Source: Gemmatimonas sp. (lineage in GTDB: Bacteria; Gemmatimonadota; Gemmatimonadetes; Gemmatimonadales; Gemmatimonadaceae). Taken from it: 52,069 bases of DNA. A program made the translations under genes and the position numbers. Each line of letters opens with the position of its first letter. Positions within the stretch are counted from its first letter, which is position 1. Of the stretch, positions 42,050-51,140 are shown piece by piece. The notes under the pieces are model-generated. The model ran no database searches. It was not told where the DNA came from and saw only the letters and a list, made by a program, of their open reading frames with translations. Where the stretch lies: positions 1 to 52,069 of the forward strand of contig JAJKIR010000196.1 in the NCBI GenBank assembly GCA_021154325.1, written 5' to 3'.

Positions 42050-43723
42050 ATGCCATCCCGCCGCGACTTCATCGAGAGCGCGCTGTACGGCGCCGCTGGC
42101 CTGGTGCTCGTTAGGCATGCGGACAGCACGCCGCCGCGCGGCTTTCTCGACCTCCGGCGACCACCGGATCTGGCCGTCATTCAGGGCGAGACCGGAGAGC
42201 TCCGGCTCGACTCGTCGAGCAGTGGCCACTGGGCAAAGAGCGACGTCGTCGTCACCACCCTCCCTGAGGGGGCTGCGTTACGCGTTGCCTTGTCAGCGCC
42301 GACAACCGCCGTCAAGCGGCTGCACCTACGGTGGCGCGGCCGACTCGGCGACGTTCGTCTCTTCCTCGGCGATGCCTGGGAGCGCGGATACGGCGATCTC
42401 GAGTGGCGCGGCTGGGCACCCGACCGCGTGATGCCGTGGTATGTCGCGACCTCCGATGGCTCGCTCACCCACGCGTACGGGATGCGCACGGGCGCGCGCG
42501 CGTTCTGTCTCTGGCAGGTCGATCCCGAGGGTATCAGTCTCTGGGCGGACGTGAGGAGCGGTGGTGTCGGCGTGCGCCTTGGTGAGCGTGTACTCAACGT
42601 GTGCGACGTCGTGTGCCGCGCCGGTCGTCGAGGCGAGTCCGCCTTCGCGGCGCTCCACGCCTTCTGCGCCGAGATGTGCCCCAAGCCGCGGCTTCCGGCA
42701 CAGCCGGTGTACGGCCATAACGATTGGTATTGGGCGTATGGGAACAACAGCGCAGAGACGGTCCTCGTCGATGCGCAACACATCGTCGAACTGTCGCCAG
42801 CGGGCGTCAATCGGCCATTCGCCGTCATCGACGACGGATGGCAGCCTGGCCGAGGGCGCGAGCGCGACCGCAGCGGGACATGGGACCGCGGCAACGAGAA
42901 GTTCCCCGACATGCCAGGATTGGCATTGTCGATCCGGCGCGCGGGCGCTCGACCAGGCATCTGGATCCGTCCCTTGCAGGCTGGCGGAGATGCACCCGAC
43001 AGCTGGCGCCTGACGCGAGACAAGAGCGTTCTCGACCCCACGGTGCCGGAGGTCCGCCAGAAGGTCCGCGCGGATATTGGACGGCTCGGTCAGTGGGGCT
43101 TCGAGTTGATCAAGCACGACTACACGACGTACGACATCTTCGGCCGGTGGGGCTTTCAGATGGGCACCGACCTGTCGCGCGATGGCTGGACGTTCGCGTC
43201 CGGGCCGGTACGCACGACTGCTGAAGTCATCGATGATCTGTATGCCGACATTCGCGGCGCGGCCGCCGACAACCTCATCATCGGCTGCAACACCGTGAGT
43301 CACCTTTCGGCGGGACACTTCGAGATCTGCCGCATCGGCGATGACACGAGCGGCACCGAATGGCCACGCACCCGGAAGATGGGCGTGAACACGCTCGCAT
43401 TCCGCGCTGTGCAGCATGGCGCGTTCTACGTCGCCGACGCCGATTGCGTCGGTGTCACGAACGCGATTCCGTGGACGCTCACTCGGCGGTGGCTGGATCT
43501 CGTGGCACGCAGTGGCACGATGCTCTTCGTCTCGCTCGCTCCCGACGCACTCGGCGCGCTCCAGCGCCGCGAGCTCGCTACCGCGATCGCATTGGCGAGC
43601 ACGGCGCAGCCGTTAGGCGAGCCGCTCGACTGGCAGCAGACGGTGACTCCCTCTCGATGGAGGCTGATGCATCAGGAGCGAACATATGACTGGGTCGGCC
43701 CGAATGGCCCCGGCCTGTTCTGA
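42050..43723 (+). CDS. Glycoside hydrolase, clan GH-D (GH36/alpha-galactosidase-like)
   Basis: 557 residues, ATG 42050. The Tat-like leader SRRDFIESALYGAAGLVLV suggests export. An N-terminal beta-sandwich (~30-200) precedes the catalytic barrel (~225-510), which starts at YGHNDWYWAYGNN and includes FAVIDDGWQPG. The nucleophile region is FELIKHDYTTYDIFG with Asp357 (KxD motif), and the acid/base region is CRIGDDTSGTEW with Asp431/432. These fit alpha-galactosidase-type enzymes of clan GH-D, but the substrate could be another alpha-linked sugar. The next GH gene starts eight bases after the stop. No strong ribosome site is seen. Confidence 0.85.
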   Translation: MPSRRDFIESALYGAAGLVLVRHADSTPPRGFLDLRRPPDLAVIQGETGELRLDSSSSGHWAKSDVVVTTLPEGAALRVALSAPTTAVKRLHLRWRGRLGDVRLFLGDAWERGYGDLEWRGWAPDRVMPWYVATSDGSLTHAYGMRTGARAFCLWQVDPEGISLWADVRSGGVGVRLGERVLNVCDVVCRAGRRGESAFAALHAFCAEMCPKPRLPAQPVYGHNDWYWAYGNNSAETVLVDAQHIVELSPAGVNRPFAVIDDGWQPGRGRERDRSGTWDRGNEKFPDMPGLALSIRRAGARPGIWIRPLQAGGDAPDSWRLTRDKSVLDPTVPEVRQKVRADIGRLGQWGFELIKHDYTTYDIFGRWGFQMGTDLSRDGWTFASGPVRTTAEVIDDLYADIRGAAADNLIIGCNTVSHLSAGHFEICRIGDDTSGTEWPRTRKMGVNTLAFRAVQHGAFYVADADCVGVTNAIPWTLTRRWLDLVARSGTMLFVSLAPDALGALQRRELATAIALASTAQPLGEPLDWQQTVTPSRWRLMHQERTYDWVGPNGPGLF

Positions 43724-43731
43724 GGCCGCCA

Positions 43732-46338
43732 ATGTCGCATCGCCTGCTCGTCCTTGCTTCGCTCACTGTCGCCATCGCCGTTCCCGCAGCGGCACAATCG
43801 CCGGCGGCAACGGTCCCCTATTTCACCCTCGGCGACTCGCCGTTGCGCCTCACCGGCGACGCGCGACCTGGCGTGTTCCTCTCGGCCGTCGGACGACGCG
43901 CGATCGCCATGGGCACCGAGGATGGCCGCCTCGAGCTCTGGACGTGGCCCATCAAGTGGCTGCACGACTTCGAGCTGTCCTTCCAGGTGCCGAAGTATGT
44001 CGAGCCGATCGCAGGCCACGCTGTCGCGCATCGCGTCACCGAGCGCCCCGAAGGGGTGACGATCGAATACGCGAATGAGCAGTTCACCGTTAGGCAGCAC
44101 ATCTTCGTGCCCCTCGACGAGCCAGCGGTGGTGATGCTGCTCGAGGTCGACGCCGTGCGGCCGCTGGAGATCGTCGCGCGCTTCACGCCGGATATTCACT
44201 TCGCGTGGCCCGCGGCCCTCGGCGGGCAATATCTCGTCTGGGACGATAACGCGCGCGCCTTCCTCTTCTCGGAGAGTCGCCGGAAGGTGAACGCATTTCT
44301 CGGCTCGCCGGCGGTGACGCAAGCATCCGACGTGCCCGCGCACATGCTCGCGGCCGAGCAACCGCGGCTGGTGATCGGTGTTGGCGCCGCTGGCGAGCGC
44401 TACACACCGCCACGACTCGGCGAGCCGCCGGGCAAGAACGTCAATCTCCACGTCGCGTACATCCCCATCGTCCTTGCCGGCGGCGAGATGCCGCGCGATT
44501 CTGCGCTGGCGCTGTACCGGCGCCTAACGACCGGACACGCCGCCGAGGACGCGTGGCGCCGGCGCGTGGCGCACGCGGACAGCATGCGCGCGACGCAGTT
44601 CACGGTGGAGAGTCCGGACACGCTGCTCGATCGCGCCGTGGCGTACGCGAAGGTGAATCTCGACGCGTCGTACGTCTGCAACCCGGATCTGGGGTGCGGT
44701 CTCGTCGCCGGCTACGGTCTCTCCGGTGGGGCGTCGGACCGGCCCGGCTTCGGCTGGTTCTTCGGCGGCGACGCGGCGATCAACTCGCTCGCGATGAGCA
44801 GCGCCGGCGCGACGACTCTCGTTAGGCAGGGCGTGCTCCGCTTCTTTGCCCGCTATCAGCGCGCGGACGGAAAGATCACCCACGAGATCTCGCAGTCCGC
44901 ATCGAAGATCGGATGGTTCACCGAGTACCCGTACGCCTTCTATCACGGCGACACGACGCCCTTCTGGATCCTCGCGTGCGGCGAATACTGGCGGCAGACG
45001 GCGGACACGGCGCTCGTGCGTGAGCTGTGGCCGAAGCTGCGCAAGGCATACGACTGGTCGCGCGCAACCGACACCGACGGCGATGGCCTGATGGAGAATC
45101 CATCGGCTGGAGCTGGTGCACTGGAAGTGGGCGATCTGCAGGTCGGCATTCGCTCCGACGTGTATCTGAGCGGCGTCTGGATCGCTGCGCTCGACCGCTT
45201 CGCGCGCATGGCGCAGGCGATGGGCGAGCATTCGCTCGCCGACAGCGCGCGCGTCATCCGCTCACGCGCGCTCGCGACGCTCGAGTCGCGCCTCTGGCTC
45301 GCCTCACGCAAGCAGTACGCGTTCGCGTTGCTCGAGGGTGGGACGGTAAACGAGAGCCTAACGGCGTGGCCGGCGACAGCGATGGCGTTCGAGATCTTCG
45401 ACCCGGCGCACGGCGCGGAGATGGCAGCGCGCCTCGCGTCGAGCGAGATCATGACCGATTGGGGAGCCCGTCCGCTCGCTGCCTCGAGCCCACTCTTTGA
45501 TCCGCTCCACTACAACAACGGCGCCGTCTGGCCTTTCGTGACCGGCTGGGTGTCGCTCGCGGAATATCGCTATCACAATGCCGCCGCCGGGAAGTTCGCC
45601 CTCGACGCGATCGTCCGAACGACCTTCGACGAGTCGCGCGGCCGCAATCCGGAAGTGCTCTCAGGCCGTCTCTACAAGCCGCTCGACACCGCCGTCCCGC
45701 AGCAGTTCTTTGCGACGTCGATGGTGCTGACGCCGCTGATTCGCGGACTGTTCGGGATCGAGGTCGACGCGCCGATCCGTCGCTTGACGATCACGCCGCA
45801 TCTGCCGCCGGACTGGGACTCGGTGCGCGTACGGAACGTCGGACTCGGCGTGAACATGGTGCTGCGTCGCACGGCGCGTGGCATTCGCGCCGAGCTGGCG
45901 CGTCAGGGCAGCGGCGGGCCCGTGGAGGTGGCGTTCTCCCCAGCGCTGCCGTTAGGCGCTGTCGCCTTTCCCTCACTGCCGTCAGGCATGCTGGCGGACC
46001 CTGCGGTCGATCACACGCCGGGTGACCTACATGCGAGCGTCTCGGGCGTACTTCGCGATACCTTGACGCTCGAGGTTCCCTACACCGGTGGTGTCCGCAT
46101 CCTCCCGCCCCGCAATGCAGTCGCTATCGGCGACCGCTCGGCCGCGGCACGCGTCCTCTCCGAGCGGCTGGTCGGGAGCAGGTACACGGCTACGCTCGAG
46201 GGACGTGCGGGAGAGACCTACGTCTTTCGCGTCGCTATCGGCCAGCGCTGGACGGAGGAACGGGTGACCTTCCCGTCGTTAGGCGCGAACGCGGATGGCT
46301 ACGCCACCACGTCATTGACTCTAACGACGGTACGATGA
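43732..46338 (+). CDS. Secreted (alpha/alpha)6 glycoside hydrolase, debranching-enzyme-like
   Basis: 868 residues, ATG 43732, signal peptide ending AVPAAAQ (~22). An N-terminal beta-sandwich (~25-260) leads to an (alpha/alpha)6 barrel (~290-690). Markers are FGWFFGGDAAINSLAM, HEISQSASKIGWF, ATDTDGDGLMENPS, the acidic LHYNNGAVWPFVTGW and the LTITPHLPPDWDSV closing strand typical of GH63/GH78/GDE-like enzymes. A beta domain ends the protein. It was probably annotated as amylo-alpha-1,6-glucosidase in relatives; the true linkage is unclear. It is in an operon with the GH36-like gene. Eight copies of the CGTTAGGC motif in 2.6 kb make this the densest stretch of the window, counting its immediate upstream gene end. 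Confidence 0.82.
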   Translation: MSHRLLVLASLTVAIAVPAAAQSPAATVPYFTLGDSPLRLTGDARPGVFLSAVGRRAIAMGTEDGRLELWTWPIKWLHDFELSFQVPKYVEPIAGHAVAHRVTERPEGVTIEYANEQFTVRQHIFVPLDEPAVVMLLEVDAVRPLEIVARFTPDIHFAWPAALGGQYLVWDDNARAFLFSESRRKVNAFLGSPAVTQASDVPAHMLAAEQPRLVIGVGAAGERYTPPRLGEPPGKNVNLHVAYIPIVLAGGEMPRDSALALYRRLTTGHAAEDAWRRRVAHADSMRATQFTVESPDTLLDRAVAYAKVNLDASYVCNPDLGCGLVAGYGLSGGASDRPGFGWFFGGDAAINSLAMSSAGATTLVRQGVLRFFARYQRADGKITHEISQSASKIGWFTEYPYAFYHGDTTPFWILACGEYWRQTADTALVRELWPKLRKAYDWSRATDTDGDGLMENPSAGAGALEVGDLQVGIRSDVYLSGVWIAALDRFARMAQAMGEHSLADSARVIRSRALATLESRLWLASRKQYAFALLEGGTVNESLTAWPATAMAFEIFDPAHGAEMAARLASSEIMTDWGARPLAASSPLFDPLHYNNGAVWPFVTGWVSLAEYRYHNAAAGKFALDAIVRTTFDESRGRNPEVLSGRLYKPLDTAVPQQFFATSMVLTPLIRGLFGIEVDAPIRRLTITPHLPPDWDSVRVRNVGLGVNMVLRRTARGIRAELARQGSGGPVEVAFSPALPLGAVAFPSLPSGMLADPAVDHTPGDLHASVSGVLRDTLTLEVPYTGGVRILPPRNAVAIGDRSAAARVLSERLVGSRYTATLEGRAGETYVFRVAIGQRWTEERVTFPSLGANADGYATTSLTLTTVR

Positions 46339-48432
46339 GTGCCCGCTTGTCGTGTCGCGCCGAGCACGAGCTCGAGGCCGACCCCAGACTTCGACCTCGC
46401 TGAGCCCGAGCGAGGACCCGGGCACCGGCACCAGTATCACCCGGACGGCTGACGCCGCGACCGGCGGGAAGGAGACGATATTTGCACGGTGGCCCGCGGG
46501 CCGCCGGGGGACGCGCGTTTCGTTAGGCGCAACGGTCCACCGGCCGCCGTCCCAGGTCTCGATGGCGTAATCCGCCGGCGCGTGGACCGGGCTCGCCGCA
46601 CTGTCGTCGAGCGGGTACAGGACGATCCGCTCGATCGATCTCGCAGTGTCAAACCGAATGGTGACGGTGTCGTGCTCGTTAGGCGATCCGATCGTCGTCC
46701 AGCGATTCGGCGGAGCAATGGAATACCAGTAGTTCCCGTCATCGAGCACGCCGGCTGCAGTCCGCAGCGGCGCGTAGGAGACCTCGACCAGCGGATACGT
46801 CGACTTGCTGTTATTGACGGCGTAATTCACGAGGCGGGGCGACGGCGCAAGTGCTGGCCTCGCCTCGAGGCGCACCGCAAGCCGCTCCAGGCGCGGCGCC
46901 CGCGCGATCACGCGCCCGTCAGCGAGGATGGCAAGGCCGCGTCCCCGATGGTACCGCTCACCGGTCCGATCCCACAGGATCGTCAGGCGACGTCCGTGGT
47001 AGCGCACGTTGTCGAGGGCGAAGAACGGCCAGTCGCGCGGCGCCAGCGGATTCACCACGAGGCTGTCGTCCGCCCGTGGCCGCAGCCCGACGACCCCGGT
47101 GATCACGAGATTCACATACGCTGAATGGAAGTAATGATTGCTGTGGCCCGGTGTGTCGTGTCCCTCCCACGAGCCGTTGTCGGGATTGGCTGCTTCGGCA
47201 ATGTAGGGCTGACCCACCTTGCGCTGCGTGCGCGTGTAGATCCCGAAGAGGCGCATCCAGTCGGCGGCGCTCACAACGCGCTGACGGTAGTCATTTACGA
47301 GGTTCGCCATCGCGTCGAGCGCCTGCGTCGTCGCATACGGCCACGAGTTGCCGCTCCACCAGCAGCAGCGCGGTGAGATGTAGAACTGCGGATCGTGCCG
47401 TTCCGTGGTCGTCGGTCCGTAGGGCGCGAGGAAGTACGCGGTGTCCATGAGAAAGCGCCACGCCCGCTCGTACCCCTTCCCCTCCTCGGGGAGATCGAAC
47501 TGCCACGGAACGTAGCCGATCAGCTCGCGTCCATGCGCGTTGCCCGCGTACTTCCCTGTCTCGTATGTGCGCGTGAGTGCGCGCACGCCAGTCGTGTCGT
47601 CATGCGCCGCCTGGTGGAGAAAGAACGTGCGTCGCTCGTCCCATAGCTCATCTTCCACGCGCGCGCGCAGCGAGTCGGCGCGCGCATCGAAGTCAGTCGC
47701 CGTCGCCCGGTCGCCGAAGAGCGCGGACGCGCGCGCGATCGCCCGCGCGTCCGCGTACATGTAGCTGTTGAGCGTCGGCCGAAAACCATCCGCGCCCGTA
47801 TCGATATCGTCGGTCTGACGCGAGTTGATGTTCCGCTCCATCCCATCGTGCAATCCATCCCAGTGGAACATCCGATGGGTTGCGTCCCAATGCTCCGCGA
47901 CCCACCCCGCGTACTGCCGCTTCATGTAGGGCAACACTCGGTGCAGCAGTGCCGAGTCGCGCGACACTTGATAGAGTCCCCACATCGCGGCGCCGTACCA
48001 GTTGCTGTAGCTGCGCGGCCGAGCGCCAGGAGTCTCGAACCAGTAGCGCGCGAAGTCGGCAACGATCGCGGGATCGTTCAACCACCGGATCTCGTCGAAC
48101 TGGTGACCCAATGGACAGCTGATGGACCCGTACGCGCCCGACCAGAACGGCCGGTCGAGGAATTCAGTGAATGTATAACCGGTTTCCGGTGAGCCATAGG
48201 TGAGATGCTTCGTGACCAGCTCCCACCGGTAGTAGTACGTCGCGTCGATGGCGCTGTCCGCGGACTCGAAGATGGGGACGCGCGCCGCGAACCAGTCGAC
48301 GTCGCGGTTGTCCTCGAGGTGCGCGGCCAGCAGCGTTCGGCTGTCGAGCACCTGCGCCCCCGCTGTGCGCGCCAATGCCACGACGCCAAGCGCGAGCAGG
48401 ACAATCGCTTGCTTAACGGCTCTTCGCATCAT
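46321..48432 (-). CDS. Secreted (alpha/alpha)6 glycoside hydrolase with C-terminal discoidin-like domain
   Basis: 703 residues from ATG 48432 (the adjacent ATG 48429 is equally possible; a start at 48501 would put 23 residues before the signal peptide). Signal AIVLLALGVVALARTAGAQ. The catalytic barrel spans ~30-480 with FWSGAYGSISCPLGHQFDEIRWL, YSNWYGAAMWGLYQVS, DGLHDGMERNINSR, GADGFRPTLNSYMYADA and CCWWSGNSWPYATTQALDAM, as in MGH1/GH63-like enzymes. The last ~140 residues (TIGSPNEHDTVTIRFDTARSIERIVLYPL) form an F5/8 type C (CBM32-like) sugar-binding sandwich. It converges with the previous GH gene; the 3' ends overlap by 18 bases. Confidence 0.82.
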   Translation of the reverse strand: MMRRAVKQAIVLLALGVVALARTAGAQVLDSRTLLAAHLEDNRDVDWFAARVPIFESADSAIDATYYYRWELVTKHLTYGSPETGYTFTEFLDRPFWSGAYGSISCPLGHQFDEIRWLNDPAIVADFARYWFETPGARPRSYSNWYGAAMWGLYQVSRDSALLHRVLPYMKRQYAGWVAEHWDATHRMFHWDGLHDGMERNINSRQTDDIDTGADGFRPTLNSYMYADARAIARASALFGDRATATDFDARADSLRARVEDELWDERRTFFLHQAAHDDTTGVRALTRTYETGKYAGNAHGRELIGYVPWQFDLPEEGKGYERAWRFLMDTAYFLAPYGPTTTERHDPQFYISPRCCWWSGNSWPYATTQALDAMANLVNDYRQRVVSAADWMRLFGIYTRTQRKVGQPYIAEAANPDNGSWEGHDTPGHSNHYFHSAYVNLVITGVVGLRPRADDSLVVNPLAPRDWPFFALDNVRYHGRRLTILWDRTGERYHRGRGLAILADGRVIARAPRLERLAVRLEARPALAPSPRLVNYAVNNSKSTYPLVEVSYAPLRTAAGVLDDGNYWYSIAPPNRWTTIGSPNEHDTVTIRFDTARSIERIVLYPLDDSAASPVHAPADYAIETWDGGRWTVAPNETRVPRRPAGHRANIVSFPPVAASAVRVILVPVPGSSLGLSEVEVWGRPRARARRDTTSGHSSYRR

Positions 48433-48487
48433 TGCGCGCAGGCCGTCGCTTCGGTCATGGGTGTAGCTCCGCTCGCGTAACTCGTCG

Positions 48488-49960
48488 CTACGCCACGGCA
48501 TTCCGGGCGATGACCTCGTGGTAGAACGCCGCGCTCAGCTTGGGCGTGCGACGCTGGGTCGCGTAGTCCACGTAGTGGAGACCAAAGCGGTTCCCGTAGC
48601 CGTCGGCCCACTCGAAGTTGTCCATCAGGCTCCAGAGGAAGTAGCCCTTCACCGGCACGCCGTCGGCCACGGCGCGCTGGAGCTGACTGAGATAGTTTCG
48701 CAAGTACATAATGCGGTCGGTGTCGTACACCTTCCCGTCCGCGGCGGGAACGTCAGACGATGACGTCCCATTCTCCGTTATATAAATCTCCTTTACGTTC
48801 CAGAGCTTCGCGACATGGTGCGGGCCCCAGTACAACACCTCGGGTCCCACGAACAACCACGGCGAGATCATGTGCGGGTACGACGGCGGATTCGGCACGA
48901 CCGCGTAACCGCTTGGGCCCGCGTCGGCGCGAACAAACGTCGGCTGGTAGATGTTCGTGCCAACGAAGTCGAGCGGACTCGAGATGATCTTCAGATCATT
49001 CGCCGTTACTCGCGGCGCGTCGGCGCCCATGCGCGCGATGTACGCATCGGTGTACTTCCCTTCCATGATGACGGTGAGATACTGGGCGTTGATGTCGCGC
49101 GTCGCCTTCTCCGCCGCGGCAATGTGTTCAGCATTCTCTATCACCGGCACGCCCACCGCGAGGTTCTCGGCCAATCCCACCTTCGTCCCAGGTTTGCCGT
49201 TGGCGCGAATGGCTTGCACCGCGAGTCCGTGGCCGAGCACTCCGTTATGACGCGCCTGATTGAAGCGCTTGGGCGGCAGCTTGAGCCCCGGCGCGTGGAT
49301 GCCGATGCCGTACCCCAGCTCCATGAAGGCGCCGAATTCGTTGATCGTGAAAATGTGCTTCACGCGGTCGGTGAGGTGCTGGGCGACGTAGCCGGCGTAT
49401 TTGCCGAACGCCTCGGACGTCTCGCGCGACTCCCAGCCGCCGACACGTTCCTGGAGTGCTTGCGGCAAGTCCCAGTGATAGAGCGTGGCGAAGGGCTGGA
49501 TGCCGTTGCCTAACAACTCGTCGACGAGGCGGTTGTAGAAGTCGAGTCCCTTCGGGTTGGGCGCGCCACCTCCGTTGGGGAACACCCGCGGCCAGGCGAT
49601 CGAGAATCTGTATGCCTTGACGCCGAGCGCTTTCATGAGCTGGACGTCGGCCTTGTAGCGATGGTAGTGGTCGTCGGCGACGTCGCCGGTGGCGTTGTTG
49701 GCGACCTTGCCCGGCGTATGCGAGAAGGTGTCCCAGATGGACGGTAGGCGTCCGTCTTCGGCGACCGCGCCCTCCACCTGATACGAGGCGGTTGCGGTGC
49801 CCCAGAGAAAGCCAGGCGGAAACGAGCGCGCGGACGCGGGCGGAAGCGTCGTCTCCTGTTCAGCGTGTGCCGCCTGCGCGAGAAGGGGAACGTTCGACGC
49901 GCCGAGTGCGGCGGCACCCGCAAGTTTGGCGAAGGTGCGGCGAGAGAGCTCGTCTTTCAT
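48488..49960 (-). CDS. GH1 family beta-glucosidase, Tat-exported
   Basis: 490 residues from ATG 49960. Twin-arginine leader SRRTFAKLAGAAALG followed by FPPGFLWGTATASYQVEGAVAEDGR, the GH1 N-terminal signature. YRFSIAWPRVFP and YHWDLPQAL are standard. The nucleophile Glu396 lies in YITENG. The acid/base Glu208 is in TINEFGAF, where the usual NEP has Phe in place of Pro. The C-terminal GYFLWSLMDNFEWADGYGNRFGLHYVDY completes the barrel. It most likely hydrolyses beta-glucosides in the periplasm. The gene ends 56 bases before the start of the next GH gene on the same strand, so the two are probably cotranscribed. Confidence 0.93.
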   Translation of the reverse strand: MKDELSRRTFAKLAGAAALGASNVPLLAQAAHAEQETTLPPASARSFPPGFLWGTATASYQVEGAVAEDGRLPSIWDTFSHTPGKVANNATGDVADDHYHRYKADVQLMKALGVKAYRFSIAWPRVFPNGGGAPNPKGLDFYNRLVDELLGNGIQPFATLYHWDLPQALQERVGGWESRETSEAFGKYAGYVAQHLTDRVKHIFTINEFGAFMELGYGIGIHAPGLKLPPKRFNQARHNGVLGHGLAVQAIRANGKPGTKVGLAENLAVGVPVIENAEHIAAAEKATRDINAQYLTVIMEGKYTDAYIARMGADAPRVTANDLKIISSPLDFVGTNIYQPTFVRADAGPSGYAVVPNPPSYPHMISPWLFVGPEVLYWGPHHVAKLWNVKEIYITENGTSSSDVPAADGKVYDTDRIMYLRNYLSQLQRAVADGVPVKGYFLWSLMDNFEWADGYGNRFGLHYVDYATQRRTPKLSAAFYHEVIARNAVA

Positions 49961-50079
49961 TGGAGGGCGCGGATTTCGGGAAGGCGCGGCAGTGGGTGAG
50001 CAAAGGTGAAGGTCAGAGCGGTGTACCGCAATGCTTCCGCCTCTACTGGCAGTCAATCGACAGCTTCTCGTTAGGTGTG

Positions 50080-51135
50080 CTAAACCAGTCTGCGCTTCGC
50101 GTTCCACCACATCAACACGCCCGTGACGGCCTGCGTGGCGAGAAGAAACGCGCCCAGCATCCAGAGACTCTGCGTCGGCAGACCGTAGATATCGCCGGTG
50201 TGCAACGATCGTTTGATGTCGATCATGTGCTGTCCGGCTTCTGCGGTTCGTGTACTCATCGCCAGCAGCACCGTGCCCCGGTACTTGTCGACGAACACTC
50301 GGCTGCGTCCCGCCGGCGTGTGATCCTCGGGATACTTGAGCTGCACCATGGCCGGAAGCTTTTGCCCGGGCGGCAGCTGAATGTTCATGATCGGGGCACC
50401 CGGTACAGCTGCTCGCGCCACGGCCGCGATGGAATCCGGTGACAGAAGTGGCGTGCCCGGTTCGGCCGCCGGCTGCGAAGGAATGGGACGCGTCGGCGAG
50501 CTGTTCAACTTTCGCATCCACTCATCGACGGCCCCATAATGAACCCAGAGGCCGGTGGACGTGATGATGAGCAGGAGCACGGCCGCCCAGATGCCGATCG
50601 AGTGGTGAAGATCGAAGTTGATCCGTTTCCACGACGCCGTCGTGTTCACGCGCCAGAGTTTGTCCCGCCACCAAACGACGATTCCGCTGAGAACCAGGAA
50701 AAGCGCGACGAACGTCACGGCAGCGACAATCGCAGCGCCAACTCGGCCGCCGAGGAGCTGCGTATGCAGGAGGTGCACCTTCCGCATGAACGCCACCAGC
50801 GGATCAGGACCTTGCGGCGCCGTCAGGATTGCGCCGGTGTATGGGTTGACCAGGACAGATGTCGACGAAAGCGCGACGCGCCACGCGAGGTCGGGCGAGT
50901 CGCCCAGGTTCATCGTCACCAGGTCGCCGCCGCCCGCTGCAGTGCGGGCGCGCTGTACGAGCGTGTCGAGCGGCAACGGTGAGCCGGCCGGCACCACGTG
51001 TGGCTGTCGCGCGCGGCCGATGGGTCCCTCGAACACGAGCAGGCCGCCGCTTACCGCGATCACAGCGAGAAACACTGCGACGACGAGTGCGAGCCAGCGA
51101 TGAGCGATCAGGAATGCGCGATGCACGATCGGCAA
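50080..51135 (-). CDS. PepSY-associated membrane protein
   Basis: 351 residues from TTG 51135. Four membrane segments: ~10-35 (AHRWLALVVAVFLAVIAVSGGLLVFE), ~135-160, ~182-203 and ~322-345. The pattern HRWLAL...SGG, KVHLLHTQLL, NFDLHHSIGIWAAVLLLIITSTGL and the final KRSLHTGDIYG...VTGVLMWW is that of the PepSY_TM family. The conserved histidines resemble those of membrane b-type cytochromes or flavin/iron reductases of siderophore systems. Two PepSY domains would face outward. It starts five bases after the upstream gene's stop. Confidence 0.9.
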   Translation of the reverse strand: MPIVHRAFLIAHRWLALVVAVFLAVIAVSGGLLVFEGPIGRARQPHVVPAGSPLPLDTLVQRARTAAGGGDLVTMNLGDSPDLAWRVALSSTSVLVNPYTGAILTAPQGPDPLVAFMRKVHLLHTQLLGGRVGAAIVAAVTFVALFLVLSGIVVWWRDKLWRVNTTASWKRINFDLHHSIGIWAAVLLLIITSTGLWVHYGAVDEWMRKLNSSPTRPIPSQPAAEPGTPLLSPDSIAAVARAAVPGAPIMNIQLPPGQKLPAMVQLKYPEDHTPAGRSRVFVDKYRGTVLLAMSTRTAEAGQHMIDIKRSLHTGDIYGLPTQSLWMLGAFLLATQAVTGVLMWWNAKRRLV

Positions 51136-51140
51136 TTGCC

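Larger units (their letters stand above)
608..50076. repeat. Dispersed octamer CGTTAGGC, 36 exact copies
   Basis: Exact copies on the plus strand start at 6699, 7855, 8365, 8583, 13049, 17192, 20686, 22522, 22767, 23394, 27403, 27584, 27814, 28753, 42109, 43611, 44088, 44820, 45950, 46277, 46521 and 46677. As GCCTAACG they start at 608, 2367, 3525, 4771, 11068, 11962, 14923, 18078, 23160, 24326, 36117, 39217, 44522 and 45356. One-base variants start at 1286, 5880, 19262, 26651, 32390, 35058, 35441, 49508 and 50069. The preceding base is a pyrimidine in 31 of the 36 exact copies. Most copies lie inside coding sequence. Confidence 0.9.

Noticed and set aside
42326..43417. Long open frame antisense to the GH36-like gene
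   Set aside because: No recognisable protein features, while the plus strand has a complete enzyme with catalytic motifs.
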